Source: Alloascoidea africana (taxonomy: Eukaryota; Ascomycota; Alloascoideomycetes; Alloascoideales; Alloascoideaceae). Taken from it: DNA of 64,000 nt. The stretch is from assembly GCA_030581615.1 (NCBI GenBank), contig JAKTTT010000004.1, positions 248,001 through 312,000 of the forward strand. The letters are read 5' to 3'. The notes under the pieces were generated by a model that was not told the DNA's origin, ran no database searches, and worked only from the letters and a program-made list of their open reading frames with translations. The position numbers and the translations under genes are program-made. Below, piece after piece: positions 41,011-50,055 of this stretch (position 1 is its first letter; each line of letters starts with the position of its first letter).

Positions 41011-42734
41011 ATGCACCGAGCCCACAAATTTCCAGCCAGAATTGAAACAGAACTAAAAGATGTTTTATCTCTTTCAGGAAATGGAAGCTGTGCAGAATGT
41101 GGAGCTGATCATCCAGGTACGCACTTCTCGACCTTCCAGACGCTTTACTTTTGCTCAAAATCTAACTATCGAGCGATCTGACAGTGGCGGCTAGTGTCAC
41201 AGTAAGTTTTCAACAGATATTTGGATCTTCGGGATCTGACCTCTCAATAGTTGGGTATTTTCCTATGTGAAAGATGTGCATCAACTCATAGAAAATTGGG
41301 TCTCCAGATCTCCAAAGTGAAAAGTTTAAGCTTGGGAAATTGGACTACGGAAGAGGTAAATGTAAGAATCCCTTTTTTTGCCATTTTGAAAACTTAACGT
41401 CTCTAAATTGGTAATTAAAATAGTGCATACGGACGATTGGAAACAAGAAAGCAAACCAATATTGGAACCCACAAAAAAAAAAGTTCCCCGTAGTCTTCAC
41501 AACAGATGAAGAAGAGAATGCCATTGTTGAAAAGTATCTGAGGCAAAAGTATATTAAAAGGGCTTTCCGATACGGCCATGAAAATAAGTTCTATCCTCAT
41601 TTGAAAGCTCAAGTTTTGTCGTTTCATGATCCATTGAATGCATTTTCTGATGATTGTTCACTTGAAGAGTCAGGCTACATGAGAACTGTTAAGGAGAGGA
41701 GTATAGGGTCTAAACATGAATCAAACCCTTTTAACCTGGATCTTGATGAATCCAATAGTGATATAGGACACGAGCATCAAATCAGCTTCCCCAAAAAAGA
41801 GGGCAGAAACAGTAACTGGGGAGCCAGGTTAAGAAAAGGAGGAACATGGCTTGGAAAGAGTACTAGCAAGCTTTTGAAACATGATAAACAGAATAAGGCA
41901 TCAAGAGTCCGGTCGGTATCAGATCCATTAACCTTCATTGAAGAAGACAACAAAGAAGAGAGAAAAACTCAAATCAATCGAAAAGATCTAGCTGATATGC
42001 CGCCGCATTCATGGAAGTATAGTACATGCGGAAAAGAACGATACCGTTCAAATAAAAGTTTGCAAAACATTTCATCTGATTACAAAAAGAAGAGCCAGGA
42101 ACAATATTCTATTCCACAGTTGACTTACCGAGAACCAGCTGATGAAGAAATTAAGAAGTATCACGCTGGGGTGAAAACTATTATTGAAATGGGTTTTACC
42201 AACAAGAATGCAAACTACGAAGCGCTTGCTTATTCCAACGGTAGAATTGACGCTGCTGTTGAGATTCTACTTGCGGATAAAGCAAAATTACAAAGCTTGC
42301 CTTTGAATCGAACTGGGACCGAATCTGAGTATAAAATGCCAACACGGGCTCCTCCAGGATTGCGGGAAAACGAGCTGGCCAAGAAATCTAGAATTCAATA
42401 TTTGGCCGGCTCCTCAACGAAAGAAATTAATGTTTCTGAAAAAATAGTCCCTATTAGGACTCAGCCGAAGAGCCCCATGGTTGGTGTTCAACCCGAACCA
42501 TTTCTTCCCTTGAGGTCGCCTTTGGTTATAGAACCAAAATCACAATTCACCACTGGAAACCTTTGTTATCCAGGGATGTTCCAACAACCACAATTACATC
42601 ATCTAAATTCTCTAATGATGGCTCCAGTTAACGTGGTTCCAGTTATTCCTGTTTCTTTGGTCGTTACTAGAAGCGGGAATGGACAAGGATTTAATACTGA
42701 TTATCAGGAAAGAAAAATGCCGATGGAAATGTAA
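41011..42734 (+). CDS. GTS1: ArfGAP with UBA domain (GTS1-like)
   Basis: A 514-residue protein from four exons: 41011-41116, 41185-41201 (17 nt), 41251-41361 and 41424-42734. Introns of 68, 49 and 62 nt have GTACGC, GTAAGT and GTAAGA donors and CAG/TAG acceptors. Splicing rebuilds an ArfGAP zinc finger: Cys27-X2-Cys30-X16-Cys47-X2-Cys50 and the catalytic Arg55. WTTEEVNCIRTIGNKKANQYWNP spans the third junction. A UBA domain follows at about 320-364 (VKTIIEMGFTNKNANYEALA). This order matches yeast Gts1, which acts in metabolic oscillation, flocculation and heat tolerance. The Trp usual before the second Cys pair is Ala37 here. A long poly-Gln tract as in Gts1 is absent. Confidence 0.88.
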
Positions 42735-43585
42735 AACCACGGAAGGACGAAGATGCTGGTGCTTGATTAGAGAAACATGTTTATTAGTCTCGTTAACATG
42801 CTACCACAATACAGCTTGGAATTTACCCATTGATGACAAGCTGCGGATGGACCAGCATGGAAAAATGAAGGCAGCTTAGACATAGGATGATCTAGAACAT
42901 TATTACTACCCTACAGTAAAAAGAAAAAGCTTAGCTGAGAGAGCTAGCTTTGAATAGAAGAAGGCATTACTGATAAGACTAGTATTGCACCTCTTAGAAG
43001 GCATTAAACAATTAAAGCTCTAAGTTCATTGTAAAAAGCAATACGCCTCGTCTACTCTTTTGAAAAAGTTCAACAGCCAACTGAAAAGCAAAGCGTTCAA
43101 GTTATTGATTACCTTGTGGCTGATTCAAAACAAAAACTGAAAAAAGTAGACGCCCTACAATTTTCTATTGGGAAGATCGAAGTGAGAAAATCTTGGCTCG
43201 CCTAATACGAAAGTTTGCCAAAAACAAGCGTTTTTTTTTCGCAAGCTCTAAAAGGTGGTAAACCAAGAAGGCGGTGTGACATTTTTGAGGGCTCATTAGA
43301 AACCTTCAAATAATAGTTCCGTATTAAAATTCCCGCATATTTTGTTTGACCACCATCCTCCTTGACTATTCATTATGGGTGGGGAACTTCTTTCCTTTAA
43401 GGGCTAAGAATTCTATATAAACAATCCTGCTTTCGCTTAAACCGATTTCTCTTTCCTTATACTAACTGATCATAGATCATAGTTTAACACTCGTTCCTCT
43501 TAATTAATCTACAAGTCGCTCTTTTCAGAACCAACTAACACTCTTTTAATCAAATCCAAACCTATCATCAACAAAATCAAAAAAA
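42735..43585. other. interval upstream of the GPI-protein gene
   Basis: AT-rich. A TATATAAA element near 43412-43419 and a long C/T- and A-rich leader precede the wall-protein gene. No other gene is seen. Confidence 0.6.
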
Positions 43586-44344
43586 ATGCAACCCTCTATT
43601 CTCCTTCCAGTCGTCTTCCTTGCTGTTCAAAAAGTTAGTGCTTCGTTTGAAGTATCAGGATACCCTGAATGCGCATCTTCTTGTGTTTCTCAATATGCCG
43701 GTAGCGAAGCCAGCGAAAATGAATTGATTGGTTGTGTCTACCAAGGATGTGTTCTCTCTGCTGGTGACTCCGAATACTTTACAACATTGCTAAATGGCTA
43801 CAATAGCTACTATAACACAGCCGCTAGATCAGAAGTTCCTACAGCTGCTGTAGCTGTTGTTTCGGCTTCTTCAGATGTCGCTTCACCAGAAGCTACTGAA
43901 ATCGCTTCCAGCGAGGCTCTAATTTCTGGTGCGGCTGAATCCTCTGAAGCTGTCTTGGGTTCTGCCTCAGTGGCTGCTTCCGAGTCTGCATTGGCATCGG
44001 ACGGTGTATCTGTCTCAGCCTCTGCTGAACTTTCTGGTACGCTTACCTCTGCTGCCCTCTATCCAACAAATACAGCTCTATCCAGCTCACTGGCAGGAAA
44101 CTCTACGCTTACATCTTCTTTCCTTTCATCCGGAAATGTCACATCCAGCTCTTCTACAAAGTCTTCGAAGAGAAAGTCCTCCAGTGAGGAGGAGACTGCT
44201 ACAACCGAGGAAGAAGAGTCTGCATCTGCAACCGCATCTGCTACAGAATCTGAATCCAGCAGCGCTGACGGTGCAGTCAGCGGTTCCGCCAATGGATCTG
44301 CTCTTTTAGGAATTGCTTTTGCTCTTGCTGCCTTCTTGTTGTAA
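43586..44344 (+). CDS. GPI-anchored cell-wall protein, four-cysteine N-terminal domain
   Basis: The 252-residue protein has a signal peptide (about 1-19, MQPSILLPVVFLAVQKVSA) and a C-terminal hydrophobic tail (ALLGIAFALAAFLL). Gly/Ser/Asn just before the tail make a GPI attachment site likely. Residues 20-80 form a small domain with four cysteines: CASSC (28-32) and CVYQGC (49-54). It resembles the short Cys modules of fungal wall proteins but lacks the eight cysteines of CFEM. The rest is Ser/Ala/Thr-rich, with a charged KSSKRKSSSEEE patch. I do not recognise a named orthologue. A TATA box and long leader suggest strong expression. Confidence 0.8.
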   Translation: MQPSILLPVVFLAVQKVSASFEVSGYPECASSCVSQYAGSEASENELIGCVYQGCVLSAGDSEYFTTLLNGYNSYYNTAARSEVPTAAVAVVSASSDVASPEATEIASSEALISGAAESSEAVLGSASVAASESALASDGVSVSASAELSGTLTSAALYPTNTALSSSLAGNSTLTSSFLSSGNVTSSSSTKSSKRKSSSEEETATTEEEESASATASATESESSSADGAVSGSANGSALLGIAFALAAFLL

Positions 44345-44973
44345 TTGAATTTATGTTCAACTATGTGCTTTGTAGTAATACCAAGCTTTGCCAGGTCATT
44401 GAGATTGCTTTTGATGCAGTCTACTGGGAAAGTTCCTATTACTATGCTAATATATCAGTTTTGAGTTATAGAAAAGTTCGGTGTTTCAAATTGTTCCAAT
44501 AGATGAATTTAATTTCTTAGTAGTTTGCGTTGCATATTGACGTTTATTCATGAAAATGAACATTTTTTAGTAAAAAAGCACATTTCTCAAACTTATTGAG
44601 CAACCATAAACAGAATATGCTTGTGCTTTCGGCCCATTTAGAAATCCGGACTAGGTAGCTATCACCACAATTCTCATTTAGGAAGTTGGATAATCTTATA
44701 ATTATTAGGAACAATTAGAGCAGTGCCATCAGACAAAGACTTTTTCAATTCTTCACGAGAATAATACAACCATTCCCGGAAAAATGTTTTAAAGTAAAAC
44801 AACTATTTTTTGATTGGATTGTCTATACCAGAACACTTCATGTTATGTTTTGAGATTGTTAAGAACAAACGAATGGTTCGTACACACTTGCTAAATAAAT
44901 CCCTCGCAGAAAAAAAGAAATGTCATCTAACCATAGCTTTAATAAAGGTTGTACAAAGCTAAAAAGCAAAAAA
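44345..44973. other. gene-free interval
   Basis: AT-rich, between the wall-protein gene and the tRNA gene. Nothing recognised. The T-run expected downstream of the minus-strand tRNA gene corresponds to the A-rich stretch at 44961-44973. Confidence 0.6.
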
Positions 44974-45069
44974 GGGCCGAGCTGGGAATTGAACCCAGGA
45001 CCACTCGCAGTCAAGTTTGCTTAACTGTCGCTACCCAAAGCGAGTATCATACTACTAGACCACACGGCC
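44974..45069 (-). tRNA. tRNA-Pro (anticodon UGG), with intron
   Basis: Read on the minus strand from 45069, the gene folds into a cloverleaf. Acceptor GGCCGTG pairs with CTCGGCC, with the same T-T mismatch as yeast tRNA-Pro(UGG). The D arm is GGTCTAGTAGTATGAT, the anticodon stem CTCGC/GCGAG with loop TTTGGGT, and the T arm CCTGGGTTCAATTCCCAG; the discriminator is C. Anticodon TGG lies at 45037-45035. A 24-nt intron (45033-45010) follows position 37, the canonical place. Mature length is 72 nt. The minus-strand T-rich sequence beyond 44973 should terminate Pol III. Confidence 0.93.
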
Positions 45070-45078
45070 GATCTCTGA

Positions 45079-45384
45079 TTTTGTGTAAGAGAAATGATTC
45101 TCTTGATCTCTGATTGGTTCTATTTAGTTTTTAGTTATTCACATTCGCTCTCAGTTACCTTTCTCTTGCCTTAAGTTTACATTCAGTAACTACAAGCGAT
45201 TATTCTAATAATCCTTTAGTTGCTCACATAGTTTTCTAGTTCTATATAAAGAGGCCTTTTTCCCTAAGTCTTGGGAGGAGGCATCAAACACTGAATACAT
45301 TTTCTTCCCTGTTTCTTCTGAACCTTTAAGCCCTGTTTATCCCCTTGTAGTAAGTGAATCCCCTGGCATTCATCTTACATTTTG
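45079..45384. mobile_element. solo LTR of a Ty3-type element with 5-bp target duplication
   Basis: An LTR of 296 bp (45084-45379) has perfect 7-bp inverted ends, TGTAAGA and TCTTACA, and an internal TATATAAAG in plus orientation. It is flanked on both sides by TTTTG (45079-45083 and 45380-45384). No internal element sequence remains, so it is a solo LTR left by recombination. The inner end lies 14 bp upstream of the tRNA-Pro 5' end, the position used by Ty3-type integrases. The intact duplication suggests a fairly young insertion. Confidence 0.8.
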
Positions 45385-45428
45385 TGTAACAAGTGTGCCC
45401 GAGTAGAGAGTTTTGGGACAACTTGTTA

Positions 45429-45434
<6 letters not shown>

Positions 45435-45464
<30 letters not shown>
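45435..45464. repeat. (GA)15 microsatellite
   Basis: Thirty bases of perfect GA repeat within the retroelement nest, followed by related AGAGAAG repeats to about 45490. Confidence 0.9.
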
Positions 45465-45471
<7 letters not shown>

Positions 45472-45664
45472 GTAGAGAAGAGAAGAGAAGGTATATTGCT
45501 TGTCTGATTTCCGAAGAAGAGGAAATCAGAGTCTTTATATAGTTTTCTAAATCTATGTAAATTATGTAAACGAAAGAAGTGGGAATCGACGAGTATATCG
45601 GAGATTTCCCATTTACAAGATCTAGATTCAACAGCAAGTGAGGGAATTAATAAGATCGACAAGA

Positions 45665-45769
45665 AGTTTGTGATTGCATATCGTATATGCAGAATTCGAA
45701 ATAAGGAAACTCAAAGAAACTCAAAGAAGTTGAATTCCAGAGTTGAAGAGGTCGTATTTGTCACATTTT
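45665..45769. repeat. direct repeat, copy 1 (partner 46824-46919)
   Basis: About 100 bp beginning AGTTTGTGATTGCATATCG recur, with few differences, at 46824-46919 in the same orientation. The first copy has a short internal duplication (AAACTCAAAG). Both are parts of the retroelement nest. Confidence 0.75.
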
Positions 45770-45770
45770 G

Positions 45771-45960
45771 TGTAAGAATTATAATTCTTACTCTTTGTTT
45801 CGATGGCACATTTGGTCACATGTGTATAATGAATACTGTTTTGTGTATTTAAAGTTAGTTTCTATAGTTTCCTTGTTCTTTTCTACAAGTTACCTTAATA
45901 CAAGTTTTACGAACCAAACCACAACCTAAGAGTTCAGAGCTGAGGCTCTGTTCTCTTACA
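45771..45960 (+). repeat. LTR relic, 190 bp
   Basis: Ends are TGTAAGA and TCTTACA, as in the solo LTR at 45084. It shares its last 34 bases (GAGTTCAGAGCTGAGG...) with the next LTR at 45966-46154. No matching target duplication is visible. Confidence 0.65.
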
Positions 45961-45965
45961 GATTT

Positions 45966-46154
45966 TTTAAGAATTGTGATTCTTATGAAGAAAAGACTCA
46001 GTATATTCAAGAATGGTGTAATAATGAGACTGAAGCCAATTAGTATAAATAGAACTTTGTTTGTATATTTAGTTTTCTTCTTCTTAAGCTACTTAATATC
46101 AACCTTTTGAGCCATAAACTTGAGAGTTCAGAGCTGAGGTTCTGTTCTCTTACA
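45966..46154 (+). repeat. LTR relic, 189 bp, followed by a primer-binding-site match
   Basis: It is adjacent and parallel to the previous LTR and nearly the same length. It has an internal TATAAATAG and ends in TCTTACA. Two bases later TGGTAGCG (46157-46164) matches the first eight bases of a primer-binding site for initiator tRNA-Met, the Ty3/gypsy arrangement. The middle parts of the two LTRs have diverged strongly, so they are old or from different subfamilies. Confidence 0.6.
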
Positions 46155-46590
46155 CATGGTAGCGATGCTTTCTTGGTAAGCATTGTTGTATGCCAATTCC
46201 GCCATACTAAGATATTGTTTCCAGCAACTAGGGTTGTTTTGGACGTACACTCGCAGCAATTGACCCAAGATTTGATTGACTCTCTCCGTTTGCCCATCGG
46301 TTTGTGGATGATTGGTAGTTGAAAAATCCAATCTTGTACCTAGGCGGGTGTGTATTGTCTTCCACAAGGCCCCAAGAAAACGGGGGTCTTTATCTGACAC
46401 GAGTGAGTCAGGAATACCATGAAGCTTGATTATGTGCTCCATGAATAAATGGCCTGCAATTTCTCCTGTAACTTGAGTGGTGGTTGGAATAAAGCGAGCT
46501 CGTTTTGTTAACCTGTCTGTCCACCACCACCATTATTGCTGTGTATCCGTCATCAGTTTCAGGCAGAGGCATAACGAAATCCAAACTTAG
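46155..46590 (-). mobile_element. Ty3/gypsy integrase relic, minus-strand copy
   Basis: Minus-strand translation contains the integrase-core signatures DSLVSDKDPRFLG, TRLDFSTTNHPQTDGQTERV and LAYNNAYQES, preceded by MPLPETDDGYTAIMVVVDRL. It is a partial, broken fossil abutting an LTR. Family assignment rests on these conserved blocks. Confidence 0.8.
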
Positions 46591-46596
46591 TGATTG

Positions 46597-46830
46597 TCAT
46601 TTTTTATTCTAACCACCACTCAAGTTACCGGAGAAACTGCAGGCCATCTATTCATGGAACATATAATCAAGCGTCTTGGTGTTCCTGACTCACTCGTGTC
46701 AGATAAAGACCCCCGTTTCCTGGGAGCTTTCTGGAAAACAATCCACACCTGCCTCGGTACAAGATTAGATTTTTCAACCACAAATCATCCACAAACCGAT
46801 GGCCAAACTGAGCGAGTCAATCAAGTTTGT
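46597..46830 (+). mobile_element. Ty3/gypsy integrase relic, plus-strand copy
   Basis: A second fragment of the same integrase region (SLVSDKDPRFLGAFWKTI, HPQTDGQTERVNQ) lies in the opposite orientation to its neighbour at 46155-46590. The two form a near-palindromic arrangement. Many silent-type differences show they come from related but distinct copies. Broken fossil. Confidence 0.8.
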
Positions 46831-46919
46831 GATTGCATATCGTGTATGCAGAATTCGAAATAAAGAAACTCGAAGAAGTTGAATTCCAGAGTTGAGGAGG
46901 CGTATTTGTCACATTTTCT
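46824..46919. repeat. direct repeat, copy 2 (partner 45665-45769)
   Basis: See copy 1. It joins directly onto the plus-strand integrase relic. Confidence 0.75.
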
Positions 46920-47215
46920 CCCCTTTACTTTCCAAGTCGTCCTCTACTTGTTCTTCCGCCATAGAGAAATGCACCCATGAGTTCCACTGATCAGATAAAT
47001 TCTTTAAAAGTTTAGAGTCGGCTTGTGAAAATATCCAAAGCGGTAATTCAGAAATAATGGTTGGGTCACATGTGTAAAATGAATACTGTGAAACTATACT
47101 TGCGTAAAGTGATCAATACCATCCTTAGATGTTGCTCATGCTCTTCCTTTGCTTGCGAATAAATGAGTACATCATCCAAGTATTCTTAGGGAAAGCTTTT
47201 GGGGTCTTCTCCGTC
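46920..47215 (-). mobile_element. Ty3/gypsy reverse-transcriptase relic
   Basis: On the minus strand near 47200-47110, EYLDDVLIYSQAKEEHEQHL matches the catalytic YxDD block and following helix of gypsy-type reverse transcriptase. A segment at 47060-47085 repeats part of the LTR at 45771. It is a broken fragment in a nest of related pieces. Confidence 0.65.
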
Positions 47216-47365
47216 TGATTTTTGAATCCCTGAAACCGACTTTCCCCTGATTCTGGACACTACTTATTGGGTTACACCTAATTTAGATGCTCCTACTCTT
47301 GTAGAATGTCCATTTTCTAGCCCAGATTTGATTTTGTTTTTCACTGTGGGAGGAAGTGCTCTCAT
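47216..47365 (-). mobile_element. possible Tc1/mariner-type transposase N-terminal stub
   Basis: From an ATG at 47365 the minus strand reads MRALPPTVKNKIKSGLENGH, then STRVGASKLGVTQ and, beyond an in-frame stop, VVSRIRGKSV. This looks like the first helix-turn-helix of Tc1/mariner transposases (pattern G-x-S-x-R-x-x-A-x-x-L-G-V-S). Only about 50 codons are present, without the DDE domain or visible terminal repeats, so the assignment is weak. Confidence 0.3.
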
Positions 47366-47881
47366 TGTTGTTGTTTGAAGCAAAAAGACTATCTACAAAT
47401 TTCTAGAGAATATCATTTGCTGAGAAAAAGGAGTGAAAGAAAAAAAAAGATTTGATATTATGGATTTTAACTGACCACAAAACTCAGTCCAAGTTCATAA
47501 AATATGTACTATCTTCTTAGCCCTCACACAGTACCTGAAGCTTAATGATTCCAACTACATTTTAAACTACGCTCACCAAACTTTTTAACCTAACAAAAAG
47601 TAAATGTGTTACTATAAAAATGGAGTGGTGGTGGCTGTTCAAAAAAATGAAAAACATATTATCGACTCAGTTACAGCTATTTTTATGAGGCGAACGACAC
47701 ACCAAAAAGTGCTGTCTTCTGAATGCAATATTCATCGAGATCGTGACATTCATTATTAAAGTTTGTGTTGTTGAAAAAGCCTAGAGGTGATATATACACA
47801 TTCTTTTGGTTGTAAATTATACGTTTTTGTGAAAAATCAAAAATGTGGAACGCATCGTATTCGTTAGTTTATTTTTGTATC
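47366..47881. other. gene-free interval
   Basis: AT-rich DNA between the transposon relics and the 3' end of the homocysteine methyltransferase gene. Nothing recognised. Confidence 0.6.
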
Positions 47882-48922
47882 TTAAATCTCCGAATCCTTT
47901 GCCACTCGGATATCAACAGCTTTCCTTATTTGTGAGATATCGCTGGGGCAAGTTCTACAACATCCACCAATAATCTTTGCCCCAACATCAATCCACTCGG
48001 AAATTAGATTCTCCCATGAAAATCCAGCCTTCTCCATCTCTGGATCTTTTATCCAAGTTTTTGAAACTCCATTATAAATTTCGCCTGAATTTGGGTATGC
48101 CAGAAGAGGAAAGTCTGCCGGAAGATTTTTGGCCAGTCCTCTAAGAGTTTCTGTAACAATTTTTATATTGCAGCAGTTTATACCTATCGCAATGAAGTTG
48201 CCATTCGATATTATAGACGACAAATAATCACAAACTTGTCCTAGTTCTGTTCCATCTGCCAAATGAGTCTTATCGCTGACGCTTAGCGACAAATAAAACG
48301 GTTTTGATATACTCAAAATGTTGTTCAAGTCAACCAGTAAAGAAAGCAGTACTTTGATTTCTTGGAAATTTGGCATAGTCTCGAAAGCAATCAAATCACA
48401 TTTGGGATTCATCAACATAGCTTTCAACCTGTCTTTATGAAAGTTGAAAAGCTGCGAGTCCATAACGTTTTTATAGTCTCCTGTATATTCTTCACCGTGT
48501 GCCAGATAGGCTCCGTAGGGTCCAATTGATCCAGCTATAAATTTGGGTTCTGTGCATTTACTGCTAGCTTCATCTCTTGCTTCAGCTACCAGATCGATAC
48601 TCTTCTTAAATACAGCTACACATTCTTCCAAATCACTAAATCTCTCCGGGTCATACTGCCTGAGCCCATCAACAGAGCTCTGATAGCTGGAACTTAAAAC
48701 AATGTTGGCGCCGCAATTGTAATAATCTCTGTGTATCTCTTTAATAGCTGCTGGATCATCCAAGAGAACCGAAGATGACCACAGACTATTGTTTACATTC
48801 ACATTTCGTCTTTCTAGCTCTGTTCCCAGACTACCATCGAAAACTAGAATTTTATTTTTTTGAGACAAAAAATCTTTGATGCATTCCACTTTATTTGGTT
48901 CTGCAATCGAAATTTGTTCCAT
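47882..48922 (-). CDS. MHT1: homocysteine S-methyltransferase
   Basis: The 346-residue enzyme transfers a methyl group from S-methylmethionine (Mht1) or AdoMet (Sam4) to homocysteine, giving methionine. Conserved features are FDGSLGTELERR near the N-terminus, GSIGPYGAYLAHGEEYTG, and zinc-ligand cysteines in GINCCN and GGCCRTCP at the C-terminus. Length fits the family (about 325-350). MHT1 and SAM4 are close paralogues in S. cerevisiae and cannot be separated by eye, so the symbol is a family label. The ATG at 48922-48920 is the first of the frame. Confidence 0.9.
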   Translation of the reverse strand: MEQISIAEPNKVECIKDFLSQKNKILVFDGSLGTELERRNVNVNNSLWSSSVLLDDPAAIKEIHRDYYNCGANIVLSSSYQSSVDGLRQYDPERFSDLEECVAVFKKSIDLVAEARDEASSKCTEPKFIAGSIGPYGAYLAHGEEYTGDYKNVMDSQLFNFHKDRLKAMLMNPKCDLIAFETMPNFQEIKVLLSLLVDLNNILSISKPFYLSLSVSDKTHLADGTELGQVCDYLSSIISNGNFIAIGINCCNIKIVTETLRGLAKNLPADFPLLAYPNSGEIYNGVSKTWIKDPEMEKAGFSWENLISEWIDVGAKIIGGCCRTCPSDISQIRKAVDIRVAKDSEI

Positions 48923-50055
48923 TATAGATCACTAAAAGGTTGTCGCAACTGTCAAATATTCAATTTTGCATGAATTGACACGTGATGATTTCAAACAGTT
49001 TATATTACCCGGTCTCCAAAGAAAAGCCTAAGCTGGATTTGGCAATTCAAATCGTGAGCCTTAAAATACAGTCCCTCACAAAACCGAGCCCATGATTATT
49101 TTTTGATTCTTTGAACAACCGCCACCGCTCCATTTTTCTACTTACACATTTACTGTATGTTAGGGTCACGTTAGGATTATGTGCACTAGCATGAGCGAAG
49201 TCAGAAAAACCTAAATAGAGCACATAGCCCTCCATAGCACGAGCAGACGTTTTCGCTAGCTTCTCACAAATTAAGAGTTGTGCGGTAAAAGCTCACTTCT
49301 ACTGCACTATGTCGTTTTCATTTCTTCAAGTGATTTTGATGGCTTTTCCACTCAGCGGTAGTGTTGACATCTTATTATTCTCGAGCGGTAAAAGATAATG
49401 GATGGATACAGATTTATTTCAGTCGTGAACCTGTCATAAGTTAGTATAAAAATTGGAACACTGAAGTTTTGGATATTGAATGTACTGTTGCTTAACCCAA
49501 GTCTGGTATGGTATGGGTGTCTCACTTAATGAACGGAGCTAAAAGTGTCAAACCGTAAATGTCTCAAATCTTGCTCCATGCCCTACTTATACATTGGAAA
49601 TATGCTATCAAAATGTAATGGAACTTTTATTTTGAAACCGATGTCAATAAGAGAGCCTCAATCTAAAAGCTGTAAGCGAATAAACATGAACAAACAACGA
49701 AAAGATAACTTTGGTTTGATATTCTCAATAAAAACTTGAAGTAAAACAAAAACGTACATGCAAACATAATAAAAGCAATATTAATATATATATAAAAAAG
49801 GGTTTCTTGAAGCTCAAAGTCTTCTCAAATGGAAAAAGAGATACATTCTTCTTTCCTTCTCAGGCGATTATATAGGTAGCCGGACAAATCACACATTATT
49901 TATCTTTTATCTTTTTCCAACATGCCATACCGTTCGTTCATTTCAAAAATGCTTTCAAAAACATATACTTAAAACTCCTCGTTCAGTTACTATCTGCAAC
50001 TTCGAAGAGCACAAAATTAGGGGGGGAAATGTGCACCAATCTAAAAGACAAAAAC
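48923..50055. other. gene-free interval
   Basis: 1.1 kb between the methyltransferase start and the 3' end of the WSC gene. AT-rich, with a GCGGTAAAAG motif at about 49274 and again at 49384. No gene is supported. Confidence 0.5.

Noticed and set aside
45326-45637. 103-codon minus-strand frame
   Set aside because: Driven by the GA microsatellite and repeat DNA in the retroelement nest.
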